This document shows, piece by piece, positions 1 to 8,619 of a stretch of DNA of 50,643 bases (its first letter is position 1; every line of letters starts with the position of its first letter). Where the stretch lies: NCBI RefSeq assembly GCF_002081825.1, contig NZ_MUKU01000037.1, positions 1 to 50,643 on the forward strand. Reading direction: 5' to 3'. The stretch comes from Chromobacterium haemolyticum. Lineage in GTDB: Bacteria; Pseudomonadota; Gammaproteobacteria; Burkholderiales; Chromobacteriaceae. The notes beneath the pieces are model-generated. The model saw nothing but the letters and a program-made list of their open reading frames with translations. It searched no databases and was not told the origin of the DNA. Made by a program: the position numbers and the translations under genes.

Positions 1-982
1 GCCGGTTCGCCAACTGCGGCAGCCGCGCTTGCAAAGCGCGGTTGACGAAGCTGATCTGCCGGCGCTCGTCCACCAGCATCACATTGGCCGAACTGGAGTC
101 CAAAGCCACCCGGATCCGCGCGTTCTCCACCACCATCGCCTTGGCCGCCTTCAGGCGTTCCTGCAACTTCGCCAACAGCGCAATCAGGCTCTGCTCCATG
201 CCGGGCCGGTAGCGAATCGGCTGGGAGAAGTCATCCTTTGCGATGTGGTCCATATGCCGGAACAAGCGCTCCATCCGCCCGCCTATCGTGCGCGACACAA
301 AACGCAGCTGCCAGAGTAGAGCACCGCCAACCAGTAGGAGTACCAACAGACCCGTTACGAGGGAGATCCACTGCAAACGGCTCATGAGCTTTTCCAACTC
401 GACCACGCCTGCTTGAGCCCCTTTTTGGCTCAGCTCTTCCAGCTCACTCAATGCCATTACTAATGGGTTCCAATTCATAAGCATCCACTGCTTATGAGCT
501 TGCTTGATATCGCCTTTACCATTGGCAATAGCCAAGATCAAACGATGCATTCCCGCCAGCGATTCGGCTTCTATACCCCGAATCACTTGCCGCAACTCCA
601 ACATGCGACTAGCATCTTTTTCACTCAAGTGATCTGAATGCATTTTGATATTTGTGAGCCCAGTCTCGATGCGTTTGAGTATCACCTCAGAGTCAGCAGT
701 AAGTTTCACCGCTGCGCCTTCCCCTCCATTCAGATCTTCCACTTCCTGATGCAACGTTTGCTCATCGACCATCCAAAGAAGGACTCGCATTAAGTTAGTT
801 GCAATCACTTGTGCATCGTTGAACACATCAGACAGTTGAGCAGAATCTTCCAATAAGGTCTGTTGCGTATGTCTCAGTTCGCTCGCAACCTTATTCTGCT
901 GATAGGCAAAAAAACAAGCCTGCCACAATAAAACCAGCATGACCGCGATGACCAACCCAACAATTTTTTGCCTAAAAGTCAT
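1..982 (-). CDS. Methyl-accepting chemotaxis protein, C-terminus beyond the window
   Basis: Membrane chemoreceptor feeding the CheW/CheA pair encoded just upstream. The ATG at 982 opens a frame that runs off the left edge (about 327 codons seen). Visible parts in order: a transmembrane segment near residues 8-27; a helical periplasmic sensor region of about 180 residues with no recognised ligand fold; a second transmembrane segment near 205-226 (rich in L, V and G); a HAMP-like stretch beginning RFVSRTIGGRMERL; then the start of a PAS-like region (NVMLVDERRQISFVN) typical of some betaproteobacterial MCPs. The conserved hairpin signalling domain must lie outside the window, so the class cannot be settled. 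The family is clear from the layout and from the adjacent cheW. Confidence 0.85.
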   Translation of the reverse strand, partial: MTFRQKIVGLVIAVMLVLLWQACFFAYQQNKVASELRHTQQTLLEDSAQLSDVFNDAQVIATNLMRVLLWMVDEQTLHQEVEDLNGGEGAAVKLTADSEVILKRIETGLTNIKMHSDHLSEKDASRMLELRQVIRGIEAESLAGMHRLILAIANGKGDIKQAHKQWMLMNWNPLVMALSELEELSQKGAQAGVVELEKLMSRLQWISLVTGLLVLLLVGGALLWQLRFVSRTIGGRMERLFRHMDHIAKDDFSQPIRYRPGMEQSLIALLAKLQERLKAAKAMVVENARIRVALDSSSANVMLVDERRQISFVNRALQARLPQLANR

Positions 983-1152
983 ACACACCCTTAACCTTTA
1001 ATTTACTCAACAAACTTTTGTTAGCAAGCCTACAAGGAAAATAAGACTGAGCCGGCACCCGTCAAGCTAATCAGGTCTTAAATCCTCAACGGATTTTCTC
1101 CTGCCGTGATCTACACATTCATATCAGCCTAGATATTCACACAACGCCCCCA

Positions 1153-1638
1153 TTAGCCAACCTCACCTGCATCAGGACCAGATTCGGTGCTTATGGTTAA
1201 AAACCCCTCGCTTGAAGTCATGCCTTCTATATCCAATAAAATTACCATGCGCTGCTCCAATATCCCCAAACCATCTATGAAGGCAGCATCAATGATCGCC
1301 CCCAAATCCGGTGCTTTTCTCACATTATCAGGATCGAATATCACCACGTCCGATACGCCATCCACAACAATCCCCATTGTTCTACCAAGAACATTTAGAA
1401 TAATCACCACGGTCATATCATCATAACTGAGTTGGCCAATGCCAAACTTCACCCTCAGATCTACAATGGGTACAATATGGCCACGTAAATTGATCACGCC
1501 ACGGACAAATTCTGGCGAATTGGCTATTTTGGTCACCGGATCACAACCACGGATCTCCTGAACCTTCAATATATCAATACCGTACTCCTCATCTCCTAAT
1601 CGGAATACCAACATCTCTCTATGTAGCTTCTCACTCAT
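1153..1638 (-). CDS. cheW: Chemotaxis coupling protein CheW
   Basis: 161-residue single-domain adaptor linking chemoreceptors to the CheA kinase at the cytoplasmic face of the membrane. The protein is one CheW beta-barrel domain: an early FRLGDEEYGIDILKVQEIRG segment, then the typical VRGVINLRGHIVPIVDLR motif around residues 45-62. The length is normal for the family. The start codon lies 4 bases after the cheA stop, with a purine-rich GGGTAGAGAG ahead of it, so the two genes are probably cotranscribed and translationally coupled. The MCP gene follows 170 bases downstream. Confidence 0.95.
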   Translation of the reverse strand: MSEKLHREMLVFRLGDEEYGIDILKVQEIRGCDPVTKIANSPEFVRGVINLRGHIVPIVDLRVKFGIGQLSYDDMTVVIILNVLGRTMGIVVDGVSDVVIFDPDNVRKAPDLGAIIDAAFIDGLGILEQRMVILLDIEGMTSSEGFLTISTESGPDAGEVG

Positions 1639-1642
1639 CTCT

Positions 1643-3775
1643 CTACCCTATGTTAGCCAAGTTATCGATTCGGCTGCTTCTAGCCTTGGCTAGCAGGCCC
1701 ACCACATCTAGAATCAGCGCCACTCGTCCATCTCCCATGATGGCCGCACCGGATACCCCCGTCACGCGATGATAATTGGTTTCTAGATTCTTAATCACCA
1801 CCTGGTATTGCCCCAGCAATTCATCAATCAATAATGCTATTTTTTCATTGTCCGACTTTAAAATCAGAGCCAGATTACTTCTGCCATAGGTAATTTTCGT
1901 GGCGCCCAATACTTCTCTCAAGGAAATTAACGGCAAGAACTCACCACGCACATTGACCAGCTTGGTGGAATTCTTCACGGTTTTGACATTATCCTGACCC
2001 AGTGTTACCGCCTCTATAATAAATGTCAGCGGCACGATATAACGCTCAGTACCAATGCGAATCGACATACCATCCAAAATAGCCAAGGTCAACGGCAAGC
2101 GAATAATCAACGACATTCCCTTGCCGGCCTCCGACTCCACCTCAACCCGCCCGCCCATTGCCTGGATATTTCGCTTTACCACATCCATGCCCACACCTCG
2201 GCCGGAAACATCCGACACTTGGTCCGCGGTTGAAAAACCAGGCTCGAAGATCAGCATTGCGACATCCCGGTCACTCATATTGTCGGAAACCGGTAAGCCA
2301 TTCGCCTTGGCCTTGCTAATGATTTTGTCGCGGTGCAGGCCTTTGCCATCATCGCTAATCTCAATGACGATATCCCCGCCCTGTTGATAAGCGCGCAGTA
2401 CTAGACGTCCTACCCTGGGTTTACCGCAGGTCAGTCGCTCCTCTGGCGCCTCAATGCCGTGGTCCACGCTATTGCGTACTACATGCATCAATGGATCGAC
2501 CAGCTTTTCCACAAAGCCCTTGTCGAGCTCGGTATGCTCGCCCTCCATCTTCAATTCGACTTCTTTACCCAATTGCTGGGCCAAATCCCTGACCACCCGT
2601 GGAAAACGCTGAAACACCGAGGAGATCGGCAGCATGCGCACCGACATCACAATCTCTTGCAACTCGCGCGAATTGCGCTCCAGTTGATTCACACCAGCTT
2701 GTAAGCCATCCACCGCCACATCCTCGATCTCGCGCACCATTTGTGCCAACATCGACTGAGTAATGACCAGTTCCCCCACCAAATTCAACAACTGATCCAC
2801 CTTATCCACACTAACGCGGATCGAAGACGTTATAGCCCCGGATTTGGGCGCGGCTTTTTCATGCTCTACCCGGCTAGGCTCCAGCACCGCCAATACCTCT
2901 TCAATGCAGGCGCCATCCACCAGCCCATCATGTAATGGCGTGATGGACGGCAAGGATTCGGGCGCATCCGGCACGGTAGCGCCGACTACACTGCCGCTCG
3001 CCGCGACCCCAGGTGCCCCTGCCACCACCGGCACGAAGAAACCATAACCCTCGCACTCCTCGGTCCAATCGATCGACGCGCGGGCCTGCTCGCCGGAACT
3101 GTCGATGGTCAAGCGGTCGGGGTGAATCAGGAAGGTCAAGGTCTCACGGATATCCTCCGCGCTATTTTCCGTCGCCAACACATACAGCCACGGCGAATGA
3201 TGATCGCCAACGCGGCAATCCTTGATCGCGCCATAGCTGCTCAAACAAGATTGCACCGCGGCATCGTCCACCACATCCCCCGCCGCGATGCGTACATGCA
3301 AACACCCCGCAGGTGGAGTCACCGACAAATCCTCAGCCGGACACAGCGGCATGACGGTGGACTGAACATCCACCTCATCCGCGGCCTTGCCCTCCCCCAA
3401 TGCCTCAAGCAATACCATCAGCTCCGCGATCTCAACCTCCGGCAAAGGCGTCTCATGCTGATAAGCCAACACCATTTGCGCCAACACATCGCGAGCGCGC
3501 AAAAAACCATCGATCATCCGTGCGTGCAACGGCAGGTTGCCTTTCCTCACCTTATCGAGCACGCTTTCCAGCACATGAGTAACGCTGGTCAACTCCTTAA
3601 ACCCAAATGCGCCGGCGCCTCCCTTGATGGAATGGGCAGCCCGGAAAATCGCATTCAACTGCTCTTCGTCCGAAGCGTGGATATCACAGGCCAGCAATAA
3701 GGATTCCATTGCCGCCAGATGCTCCATCGCCTCCTCAAAAAACACCTCGCTAAACTGACTTAAGTCTATGGACAT
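1643..3775 (-). CDS. cheA: Chemotaxis histidine kinase CheA
   Basis: 710-residue kinase that phosphorylates CheY in response to receptors. Domains in order: HPt (residues 1 to about 115) with the phospho-accepting His48 in AAHSIKGGAGAFGF; a P2-like response-regulator docking region around 160-230; a dimerisation region with LVGELVITQSML; an ATPase domain with N box HVVRNSVDHGIEAPEE, G1 box DDGKGL and G2 box DVSGRGVGMDVV; and a C-terminal CheW-like domain. All catalytic motifs are present, so the kinase should be active. It sits between cheY and cheW, close to the lateral stator genes, which suggests service to this flagellar system. Confidence 0.95.
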   Translation of the reverse strand: MSIDLSQFSEVFFEEAMEHLAAMESLLLACDIHASDEEQLNAIFRAAHSIKGGAGAFGFKELTSVTHVLESVLDKVRKGNLPLHARMIDGFLRARDVLAQMVLAYQHETPLPEVEIAELMVLLEALGEGKAADEVDVQSTVMPLCPAEDLSVTPPAGCLHVRIAAGDVVDDAAVQSCLSSYGAIKDCRVGDHHSPWLYVLATENSAEDIRETLTFLIHPDRLTIDSSGEQARASIDWTEECEGYGFFVPVVAGAPGVAASGSVVGATVPDAPESLPSITPLHDGLVDGACIEEVLAVLEPSRVEHEKAAPKSGAITSSIRVSVDKVDQLLNLVGELVITQSMLAQMVREIEDVAVDGLQAGVNQLERNSRELQEIVMSVRMLPISSVFQRFPRVVRDLAQQLGKEVELKMEGEHTELDKGFVEKLVDPLMHVVRNSVDHGIEAPEERLTCGKPRVGRLVLRAYQQGGDIVIEISDDGKGLHRDKIISKAKANGLPVSDNMSDRDVAMLIFEPGFSTADQVSDVSGRGVGMDVVKRNIQAMGGRVEVESEAGKGMSLIIRLPLTLAILDGMSIRIGTERYIVPLTFIIEAVTLGQDNVKTVKNSTKLVNVRGEFLPLISLREVLGATKITYGRSNLALILKSDNEKIALLIDELLGQYQVVIKNLETNYHRVTGVSGAAIMGDGRVALILDVVGLLAKARSSRIDNLANIG

Positions 3776-4045
3776 GATTTTCTCGCATGCTTGTAGACAA
3801 GGCTTCGCCCCGCCCCAAACTCTTATTACCTAATTAGAGCGGCCAATATCATCAGTTTTACTTATCATGCCGGCAGTCTTGTACGCGGCAGAAGGCCTAA
3901 GCTGGCATCAGCTAGCTGACTAGAACACAACGATGCCTAGTGCCTTAACTTTTTTGCGCGGGTCAATTCACTCGCACCAAACAGGAAATAGAGCTCCACT
4001 CAAAATGGCCTGTGCCACACAAACTGTTTAACCGATAATAACCAC

Positions 4046-4453
4046 TTAACCAATTAAACGCCTGACCATTTCCAGCAAACGTTCCGGGTGTACCGGTTTC
4101 AACATCCAGCCTGTGGCGCCGGCCTCACGCCCCTGCAGTTTCAAATCATTGCCAAACTCGGTAGTGATTACCATGATGGGCACCATCGCATACGGTTCCA
4201 GGCGTCGAATCGCTCGCAACATGGAAATGCCATCCATATGCGGCATATTATAATCAGTCAAAATAAGATCATAAGCGCCCTCTCTGGCACACCTTAAGCC
4301 AGCTTCACCATGCTCAGCCTCAGATACTAAATAGCCACCCGACTGCAATACATGCCCCAGCATGCGCCGCATGGTTACGGCATCATCCACTACCAAAACT
4401 TTTTTCCCCACTTTATTCACCATGCCTATATTTATCCTTCCCACTGTCTCCAT
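4046..4453 (-). CDS. cheY: Chemotaxis response regulator CheY
   Basis: Single receiver-domain protein of up to 135 residues. The acidic pocket is seen in VLVVDDAVTMRR, the phospho-acceptor Asp in ILTDYNMPHMDG, the conserved Thr in MVITTEF and the Lys in MLKPVHPERL, so all key residues are present. There is no output domain, as expected of a motor-binding CheY. The start is uncertain: ATG 4453 has AGGGG very close, while ATG 4423 has AAGGA about 11 bases upstream and would give a more typical N-terminus. It lies 270 bases upstream of cheA and 199 bases downstream of lafU. Regulators such as Spo0F also look like this, but the context favours CheY. Confidence 0.88.
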   Translation of the reverse strand: METVGRINIGMVNKVGKKVLVVDDAVTMRRMLGHVLQSGGYLVSEAEHGEAGLRCAREGAYDLILTDYNMPHMDGISMLRAIRRLEPYAMVPIMVITTEFGNDLKLQGREAGATGWMLKPVHPERLLEMVRRLIG

Positions 4454-4652
4454 TTCCCCTAGATGGCAAATTCGATATTCGAATGATTTTTAAATTCAAG
4501 GCATCAAAAATACTATGCTTGACAACAAAAAACCTGGGCCACATTAGCCCTGCCACTAAAGAACAGCTTGCATAAATGGTAACACCCATATGGTCTAACG
4601 ACATAAATCATGAATTTACGCAGTGTAAAAATCAATAAGGGTTATTTTCCCA

Positions 4653-5450
4653 CTACGGCTTGCCACTTGGTGAGCGCAACAGTAACTCAACGCGGCGGTT
4701 ACGCGCATGATGCGGATCTTCTGGCTGAATGAGTTGATTGTCCCCCATCCCTACCACTTGTTCGATTTGTTGCGTCGGCATGCCATCCGCCAACATCACC
4801 TGCCTAACTCGCAACGCTCGCCGGGATGCCAGCGCCAGATTATTATCGAATACGCTCGGTGCGTTATATTCCACCGCATCGGTATGACCGGTGATCATTA
4901 CCTTGCCAGGTTCATCGACAATGGTCGCGACAATACCCGACAAAAGGGTATGAAAGGGCGGATTCATCACATCGCTGCCGCGTTCGAACATGCCTTTATC
5001 CTGAGTATCCTGAATGCGGATGCGCAAGCCATCCGGCGTTGCCTCCACTGACACATTCTGCTGCATATCCAGCGCCTTGGCTTTTTGCATTACCTGCTGC
5101 GCCAAATCTTTTTGCATACGCCGCAGTCTTTCTTGCTCGCTGGACGCCGCCTCCAATTGACTGCGGCTATTTCTTTCCGCCCTATCCTTTTCTGCCAGAC
5201 TGGGCCGCTTGCTATTCATCTCAAATGGCCCTGTTCCACCCTCGTGAAACGGCATGCCGCTAACCGCGGCTTGGATTTCTCGCAATTCGCTTCTAGTCGA
5301 CGCTTGGGTCAGCCAAAGCACCATGAATAAAGCCATCAAGGCCAAGGTAAAATCAGCAAATGCGACTTTCCAGGAACCGGAAGCCTGCTCTTCATGATTT
5401 TTGCGAGAAATTTTACGCACCAAGATCATTGGCGTAGCATTATCTTTCAT
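4653..5450 (-). CDS. lafU: Lateral flagellar stator protein LafU (MotB)
   Basis: Stator subunit that anchors the motor to peptidoglycan. A single N-terminal membrane helix carries the proton-binding Asp (residue 33 of the ATG-start form, in KVAFADFTLALMALFMVLWL). A plug/linker rich in charged residues follows, then an OmpA-like peptidoglycan-binding domain ending with ITGHTDAVEY and HARNRRVELLL. The Asp without polar sodium-type signatures points to proton drive, which is inference. ATG 5450 is preferred to the TTG codon just before it. The gene lies 21 bases after lafT and is probably cotranscribed with it. Length (265 residues) is normal. Confidence 0.93.
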   Translation of the reverse strand: MKDNATPMILVRKISRKNHEEQASGSWKVAFADFTLALMALFMVLWLTQASTRSELREIQAAVSGMPFHEGGTGPFEMNSKRPSLAEKDRAERNSRSQLEAASSEQERLRRMQKDLAQQVMQKAKALDMQQNVSVEATPDGLRIRIQDTQDKGMFERGSDVMNPPFHTLLSGIVATIVDEPGKVMITGHTDAVEYNAPSVFDNNLALASRRALRVRQVMLADGMPTQQIEQVVGMGDNQLIQPEDPHHARNRRVELLLRSPSGKP

Positions 5451-5471
5451 CAAGATGGACCCGTTCTTTTC

Positions 5472-6326
5472 TTAAACTTCCATGATCCAGCTTTCCAGCT
5501 TGGCAAAGCTGGGTTTCATCTCCAGCGGAATCAACTTCCTGCCAGCATCCACCGCCAATAAAGTCGGCTTACCGGCCAATTGCGCGCACAGCACCACTTT
5601 TACGCAGACCAGGGCGGAAAACCGTTTTTGCACTTGACTCACCATCGCCGACGACAAAGGCTCCAAAATGCCGTAGCACATCAAAATGCCAATAAACGTG
5701 CCCACCATCGCCGCGGCGATCTGTACCCCCACCGACACCATGGACTCGCCGATATTGCCCATCGTGGTCACAATGCCGAGCACGGCAGCCAAAATGCCAA
5801 AGCCTGGCATCGCCTCGCCCACTTTCCCCAAGGAGCGCGCCGGCTTCAACAGCTCCTCCTCAATCGCCATCAGCTCCTGATCCAACATGCCTTCCAACTC
5901 GTGGGGTGAGATTTTTCCCATAGCCATCAAGCGAAAATTATCTACAATGAAAGACACCAGATGATGATCCGCCTGGATCAGCGGATATTTGCCAAACAAG
6001 GCGCTGTCCTCGGGATAATCGACATGGCCATCCAAGGCCTTTAAGCCCCCATCCTTGACCATTTCCAACAGCTCGTACAACAACAACAGCAATTGGCGTT
6101 GAAACTCTTGTCCATCCTGCTTGGGCATGAACACCACCCAGCGAATTTGCACCCACATATCACGCAACACATGCATTGGATTGCTAATCACCAATGCCCC
6201 CAATCCCGCGCCAAAAATGATCATCAGCTCAGTTGGCTGCCATATCGCATGCAGCGAACCGCCATGCAATACAAAGCCACCAAACACGCCAACGGTCAGC
6301 AGCAACATGCCAATTGCAAAGCGCAT
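5472..6326 (-). CDS. lafT: Lateral flagellar stator protein LafT (MotA)
   Basis: 284-residue proton-channel subunit of the stator, partner of LafU. It has two N-terminal membrane helices (MRFAIGMLLLTVGVFGGFVL and PTELMIIFGAGLGALVI), a large cytoplasmic loop that contacts FliG, and two C-terminal helices including PGFGILAAVLGIVTTMGNIG and IAAAMVGTFIGILMCYGIL, matching the MotA family layout. A strong AGGAGG ribosome-binding site lies 6-7 bases before ATG 6326. In lateral systems of Vibrio and Aeromonas and in the E. coli Flag-2 cluster, lafT and lafU pair in this way near the flagellin gene. Confidence 0.94.
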   Translation of the reverse strand: MRFAIGMLLLTVGVFGGFVLHGGSLHAIWQPTELMIIFGAGLGALVISNPMHVLRDMWVQIRWVVFMPKQDGQEFQRQLLLLLYELLEMVKDGGLKALDGHVDYPEDSALFGKYPLIQADHHLVSFIVDNFRLMAMGKISPHELEGMLDQELMAIEEELLKPARSLGKVGEAMPGFGILAAVLGIVTTMGNIGESMVSVGVQIAAAMVGTFIGILMCYGILEPLSSAMVSQVQKRFSALVCVKVVLCAQLAGKPTLLAVDAGRKLIPLEMKPSFAKLESWIMEV

Positions 6327-6530
6327 CCCATCCCTCCTGATTTCAAAATAAATACCGTATTATAGATAGGCACCGCCTGAACATTGCCGCACCCACCGAT
6401 GAAATTCGCTGAAAATCAATGATTTCGCCCGCCACATTCTCATGTTGAGGCGTCAGCAAAGTAGCTTGCTTAATTTCTGAAATTCAACAATTTCAAAGCC
6501 CTATTTTTAAAACATACAAACCAAAAAATC

Positions 6531-6558
6531 GAAAAAAAGCCAGCCGCAAGGCTGGCTT
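6531..6558 (-). terminator. Rho-independent terminator of lafA
   Basis: A perfect inverted repeat AGCCAGCC / GGCTGGCT (6538-6545 and 6550-6557) with a four-base loop is followed, on the minus strand, by a run of seven T (6532-6538 read in reverse). It lies about 25 bases past the lafA stop, as expected for an intrinsic terminator of a highly expressed flagellin gene. Confidence 0.92.
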
Positions 6559-6583
6559 GAACACATAGGTCAACAACTAAGGC

Positions 6584-7732
6584 TTAGCTCAACAGCGCCA
6601 GCACGTTCTGGTCGGCCATCGTCGATTGCTTCAGCATCTGCACCGCGGCCTGGGTCTTGACATTGAAGGAGCTTTGCACGGTAGATTCCTCAGCCATATC
6701 GGTGGACTCGATACCATCCTTGGAGCTGCGCATGGCTTCAGTCATATTGTCGTTACTGCGCTTGCTGGAATCCAGACGGTTGATCGCAGCACCGATGGCG
6801 GAACGGAATTCACCGGCTTGGTCAGCGATCAGACTCAAGGCACCGATCATCTTCTGTGCTTCGCCTGCATCAGAAATACCCTTTGTAACTGCCTCGGTCT
6901 TACCACTATCCTTATATCCGACATATTCGAACTTTGCAGGATCGCTGTCATCCACTTCAATTCCCAGCTTGACAAGCTCTGGATTAAGCTTATACGCGTC
7001 CGCATCACCCTTATCATCAAAGACAAACTTACCACTCTTGTCTTTTACAAAAAGATCAACCTCAGTGCCATCCTTTCCAATAACTTTTTCGTCAAAATTA
7101 ACTCCAGAGACGAGCTTTTTTCCTAGCGCAACAGTAGCATCCGCCAAGGTTGCTGCCTTCGCCGCATCCTTCTCCCATACTTTTTCGTCAGTCTCCTTAA
7201 CCAGACCACCAACCGCCTCATGAATTGCCTTCAACAATACAGACTTGTCAAATGCCAGCTTTTCATCCGCACCCGCGCCAATCTGGAAGTTTAACGCCTC
7301 TTCCAGCTTACCCCCTACCAGCAGCTTTTCATCGCCATAGGTCGTTTGGCCCAAGATTTGCTCAGCTTGCTTTTTCAGTTCCACATATTCGGCATCCATC
7401 GCCGCGCGGTCTTTCTGAGACAGCGAGCTGTCGGCGGCCTGGGTTGCCAGGCCTTTCATCTTGTCCAGCAAACCCCCCAGCTCTTCAAACGACTTGTCCG
7501 CGGCGCGCATCATATCGTTGGAACGCGAGATATTCTTGTTCGCGGCAGTCAGGCCGCTAATCTGCATTTGCAGGCGCTGGGCAATTTGAAGGCCAGCGGC
7601 ATCGTCTGCCGAGGAGTTGATGCGCTTGCCGGTACCCAGGTTGGTCTGAGCGCTAGTCAATGACGACTGGTTTTTTTTCAGGATCAACTGAATTTGTTGA
7701 GCCGCCAGATTATTGTTAATGCTCATGCCCAT
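6584..7732 (-). CDS. lafA: Lateral flagellin LafA
   Basis: Filament subunit exported by the lateral export apparatus. Both conserved ends are present: an N-terminal coiled-coil region with LGTGKRINSSADDAAGLQIA and NDMMRAADKSFEEL, and a C-terminal region ending MLKQSTMADQNVLALLS. The central variable part (about residues 165-290) is rich in Lys, Asp and Glu and is AT-rich in DNA, as for a surface-exposed domain. The 382-residue length is mid-range and there is no cysteine. Start ATG 7732 has AAAAGGA upstream; ATG 7726 is a possible alternative. The gene stands alone with its own terminator and a candidate sigma-28 promoter, separate from lafBCDEFS. Confidence 0.93.
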   Translation of the reverse strand: MGMSINNNLAAQQIQLILKKNQSSLTSAQTNLGTGKRINSSADDAAGLQIAQRLQMQISGLTAANKNISRSNDMMRAADKSFEELGGLLDKMKGLATQAADSSLSQKDRAAMDAEYVELKKQAEQILGQTTYGDEKLLVGGKLEEALNFQIGAGADEKLAFDKSVLLKAIHEAVGGLVKETDEKVWEKDAAKAATLADATVALGKKLVSGVNFDEKVIGKDGTEVDLFVKDKSGKFVFDDKGDADAYKLNPELVKLGIEVDDSDPAKFEYVGYKDSGKTEAVTKGISDAGEAQKMIGALSLIADQAGEFRSAIGAAINRLDSSKRSNDNMTEAMRSSKDGIESTDMAEESTVQSSFNVKTQAAVQMLKQSTMADQNVLALLS

Positions 7733-7813
7733 GATTCATTTCCTTTTCATACGGTTAGATAGCAAACAGCACGCCGCCAATTCAGTACTGATTAGGGCTG
7801 CTGCTATCTATTC

Positions 7814-7841
7814 ATAGCGACCTCATCACACAGAAATTTTA
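7814..7841 (-). promoter_or_regulatory. Candidate sigma-28 promoter of lafA
   Basis: On the minus strand TAAAATTT (7 of 8 matches to the sigma-28 -35 TAAAGTTT) is followed after 12 bases by GTCGCTAT (5 of 8 matches to -10 GCCGATAA). It lies about 80 bases upstream of lafA. A similar pair with the same GTCGCT core occurs upstream of flgK. Spacing is one base longer than the E. coli consensus, so this is tentative. Confidence 0.42.
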
Positions 7842-8099
7842 ATTTAATTTAATTTTTTTTTATTTTCCTGAAAAAAACATTATTAAGATGATATCTCGAA
7901 TCCATCTTTCAGCTTATTGACGCGTATGAGCTCATCCAACCATTGCCGCGACCATCAAAAAAACCACCGGTTCTTGGAACAGTGTTTAGAGTGTACTTAC
8001 AAGAATGAAACTGGCGAAAGAAAGGGAAAGGGCATATCGCATCTGGAGATTCTGCAAATAAGTTCACCGTGCGACGCCACAGGAGGCGCAACAGACTCT

Positions 8100-8240
8100 A
8101 GGGGGGGCTCGAAAAACCGTCGCGAGCGGTTCGAGAGCAAGGCGCATAGCGACCGAGATAGTACAAGGAGTACAGCGAGGGAGCGAGCACGGAGCAACGC
8201 CGCTATCGGACCGTGCAGCAGGTTTTTCGAGGTCCCCTCT
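8100..8240. repeat. MITE-like palindromic element, arm family 2
   Basis: A 141 bp element in the gap between lafA and the LafW-like gene. Its ends are inverted: AGGGGGGGCTCGAAAAACC on the left and the reverse complement AGAGGGGACCTCGAAAAACC on the right. The core contains CTGCTGCACGG, a central TGTAC pair, GCCTTG and CTCGCGA when read on the minus strand, the same order as in the family 1 elements. No open frame is convincing. The rest of the 7733-8619 gap holds the lafA promoter region, a second element at 8371-8516 and no recognisable gene. Confidence 0.7.
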
Positions 8241-8370
8241 AATACTGACTCTTAACCACTGCGGCCAAGGCCTCATAACGAAGCTCGCGAGGTTTCTGCG
8301 TGATCAGGAAGGGGAGGCAAAGCAGGCAAGTCGGCATAGGAGCATGCCATCTACGGGAGGAGGCTCGGTT

Positions 8371-8516
8371 CTTAGTGCCTGTTCAAAGTCTTGCGAACCA
8401 AGCGCGACAGGGCGAAAACGGCTGAGGAAGCGGAATGTACGGACAGTACCAAGCCATCTAAAGCGGCACTCCCCGTGCGACGTCTGGCGACGCGCAGCGG
8501 ACTGGGCACCGCTTCT
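8371..8516. repeat. MITE-like palindromic element, family 1, partly decayed
   Basis: A 146 bp copy of the element also seen at 13097-13240 and 48457-48600, in the opposite orientation. The left end CTTAGTGCCTGTTCAAAGTC is well kept, as is the inner GGCGAAAACGGCTGAG and AAGCGGAATGTAC. The right arm is diverged (GCGACGCGCAGCGGACTGGG). Confidence 0.7.
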
Positions 8517-8619
8517 CAACGCACCGGGCCAGGGAGCCCCCACTCCATGGCAAAACGCGAACCAGCAAGCAATACGCGGCACAAGGGACGGCAGCGCCGC
8601 CACCCTGCGCCCCGCCGGA

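Noticed and set aside
4413-4604. 63-codon minus-strand frame overlapping the cheY start
   Set aside because: No ribosome-binding site or family; it overlaps cheY in another frame and looks like leader sequence.
7909-8603. Several 60-146 codon frames on both strands in the lafA-lafW gap
   Set aside because: They follow the two palindromic repeats, overlap each other and have no recognisable protein character.
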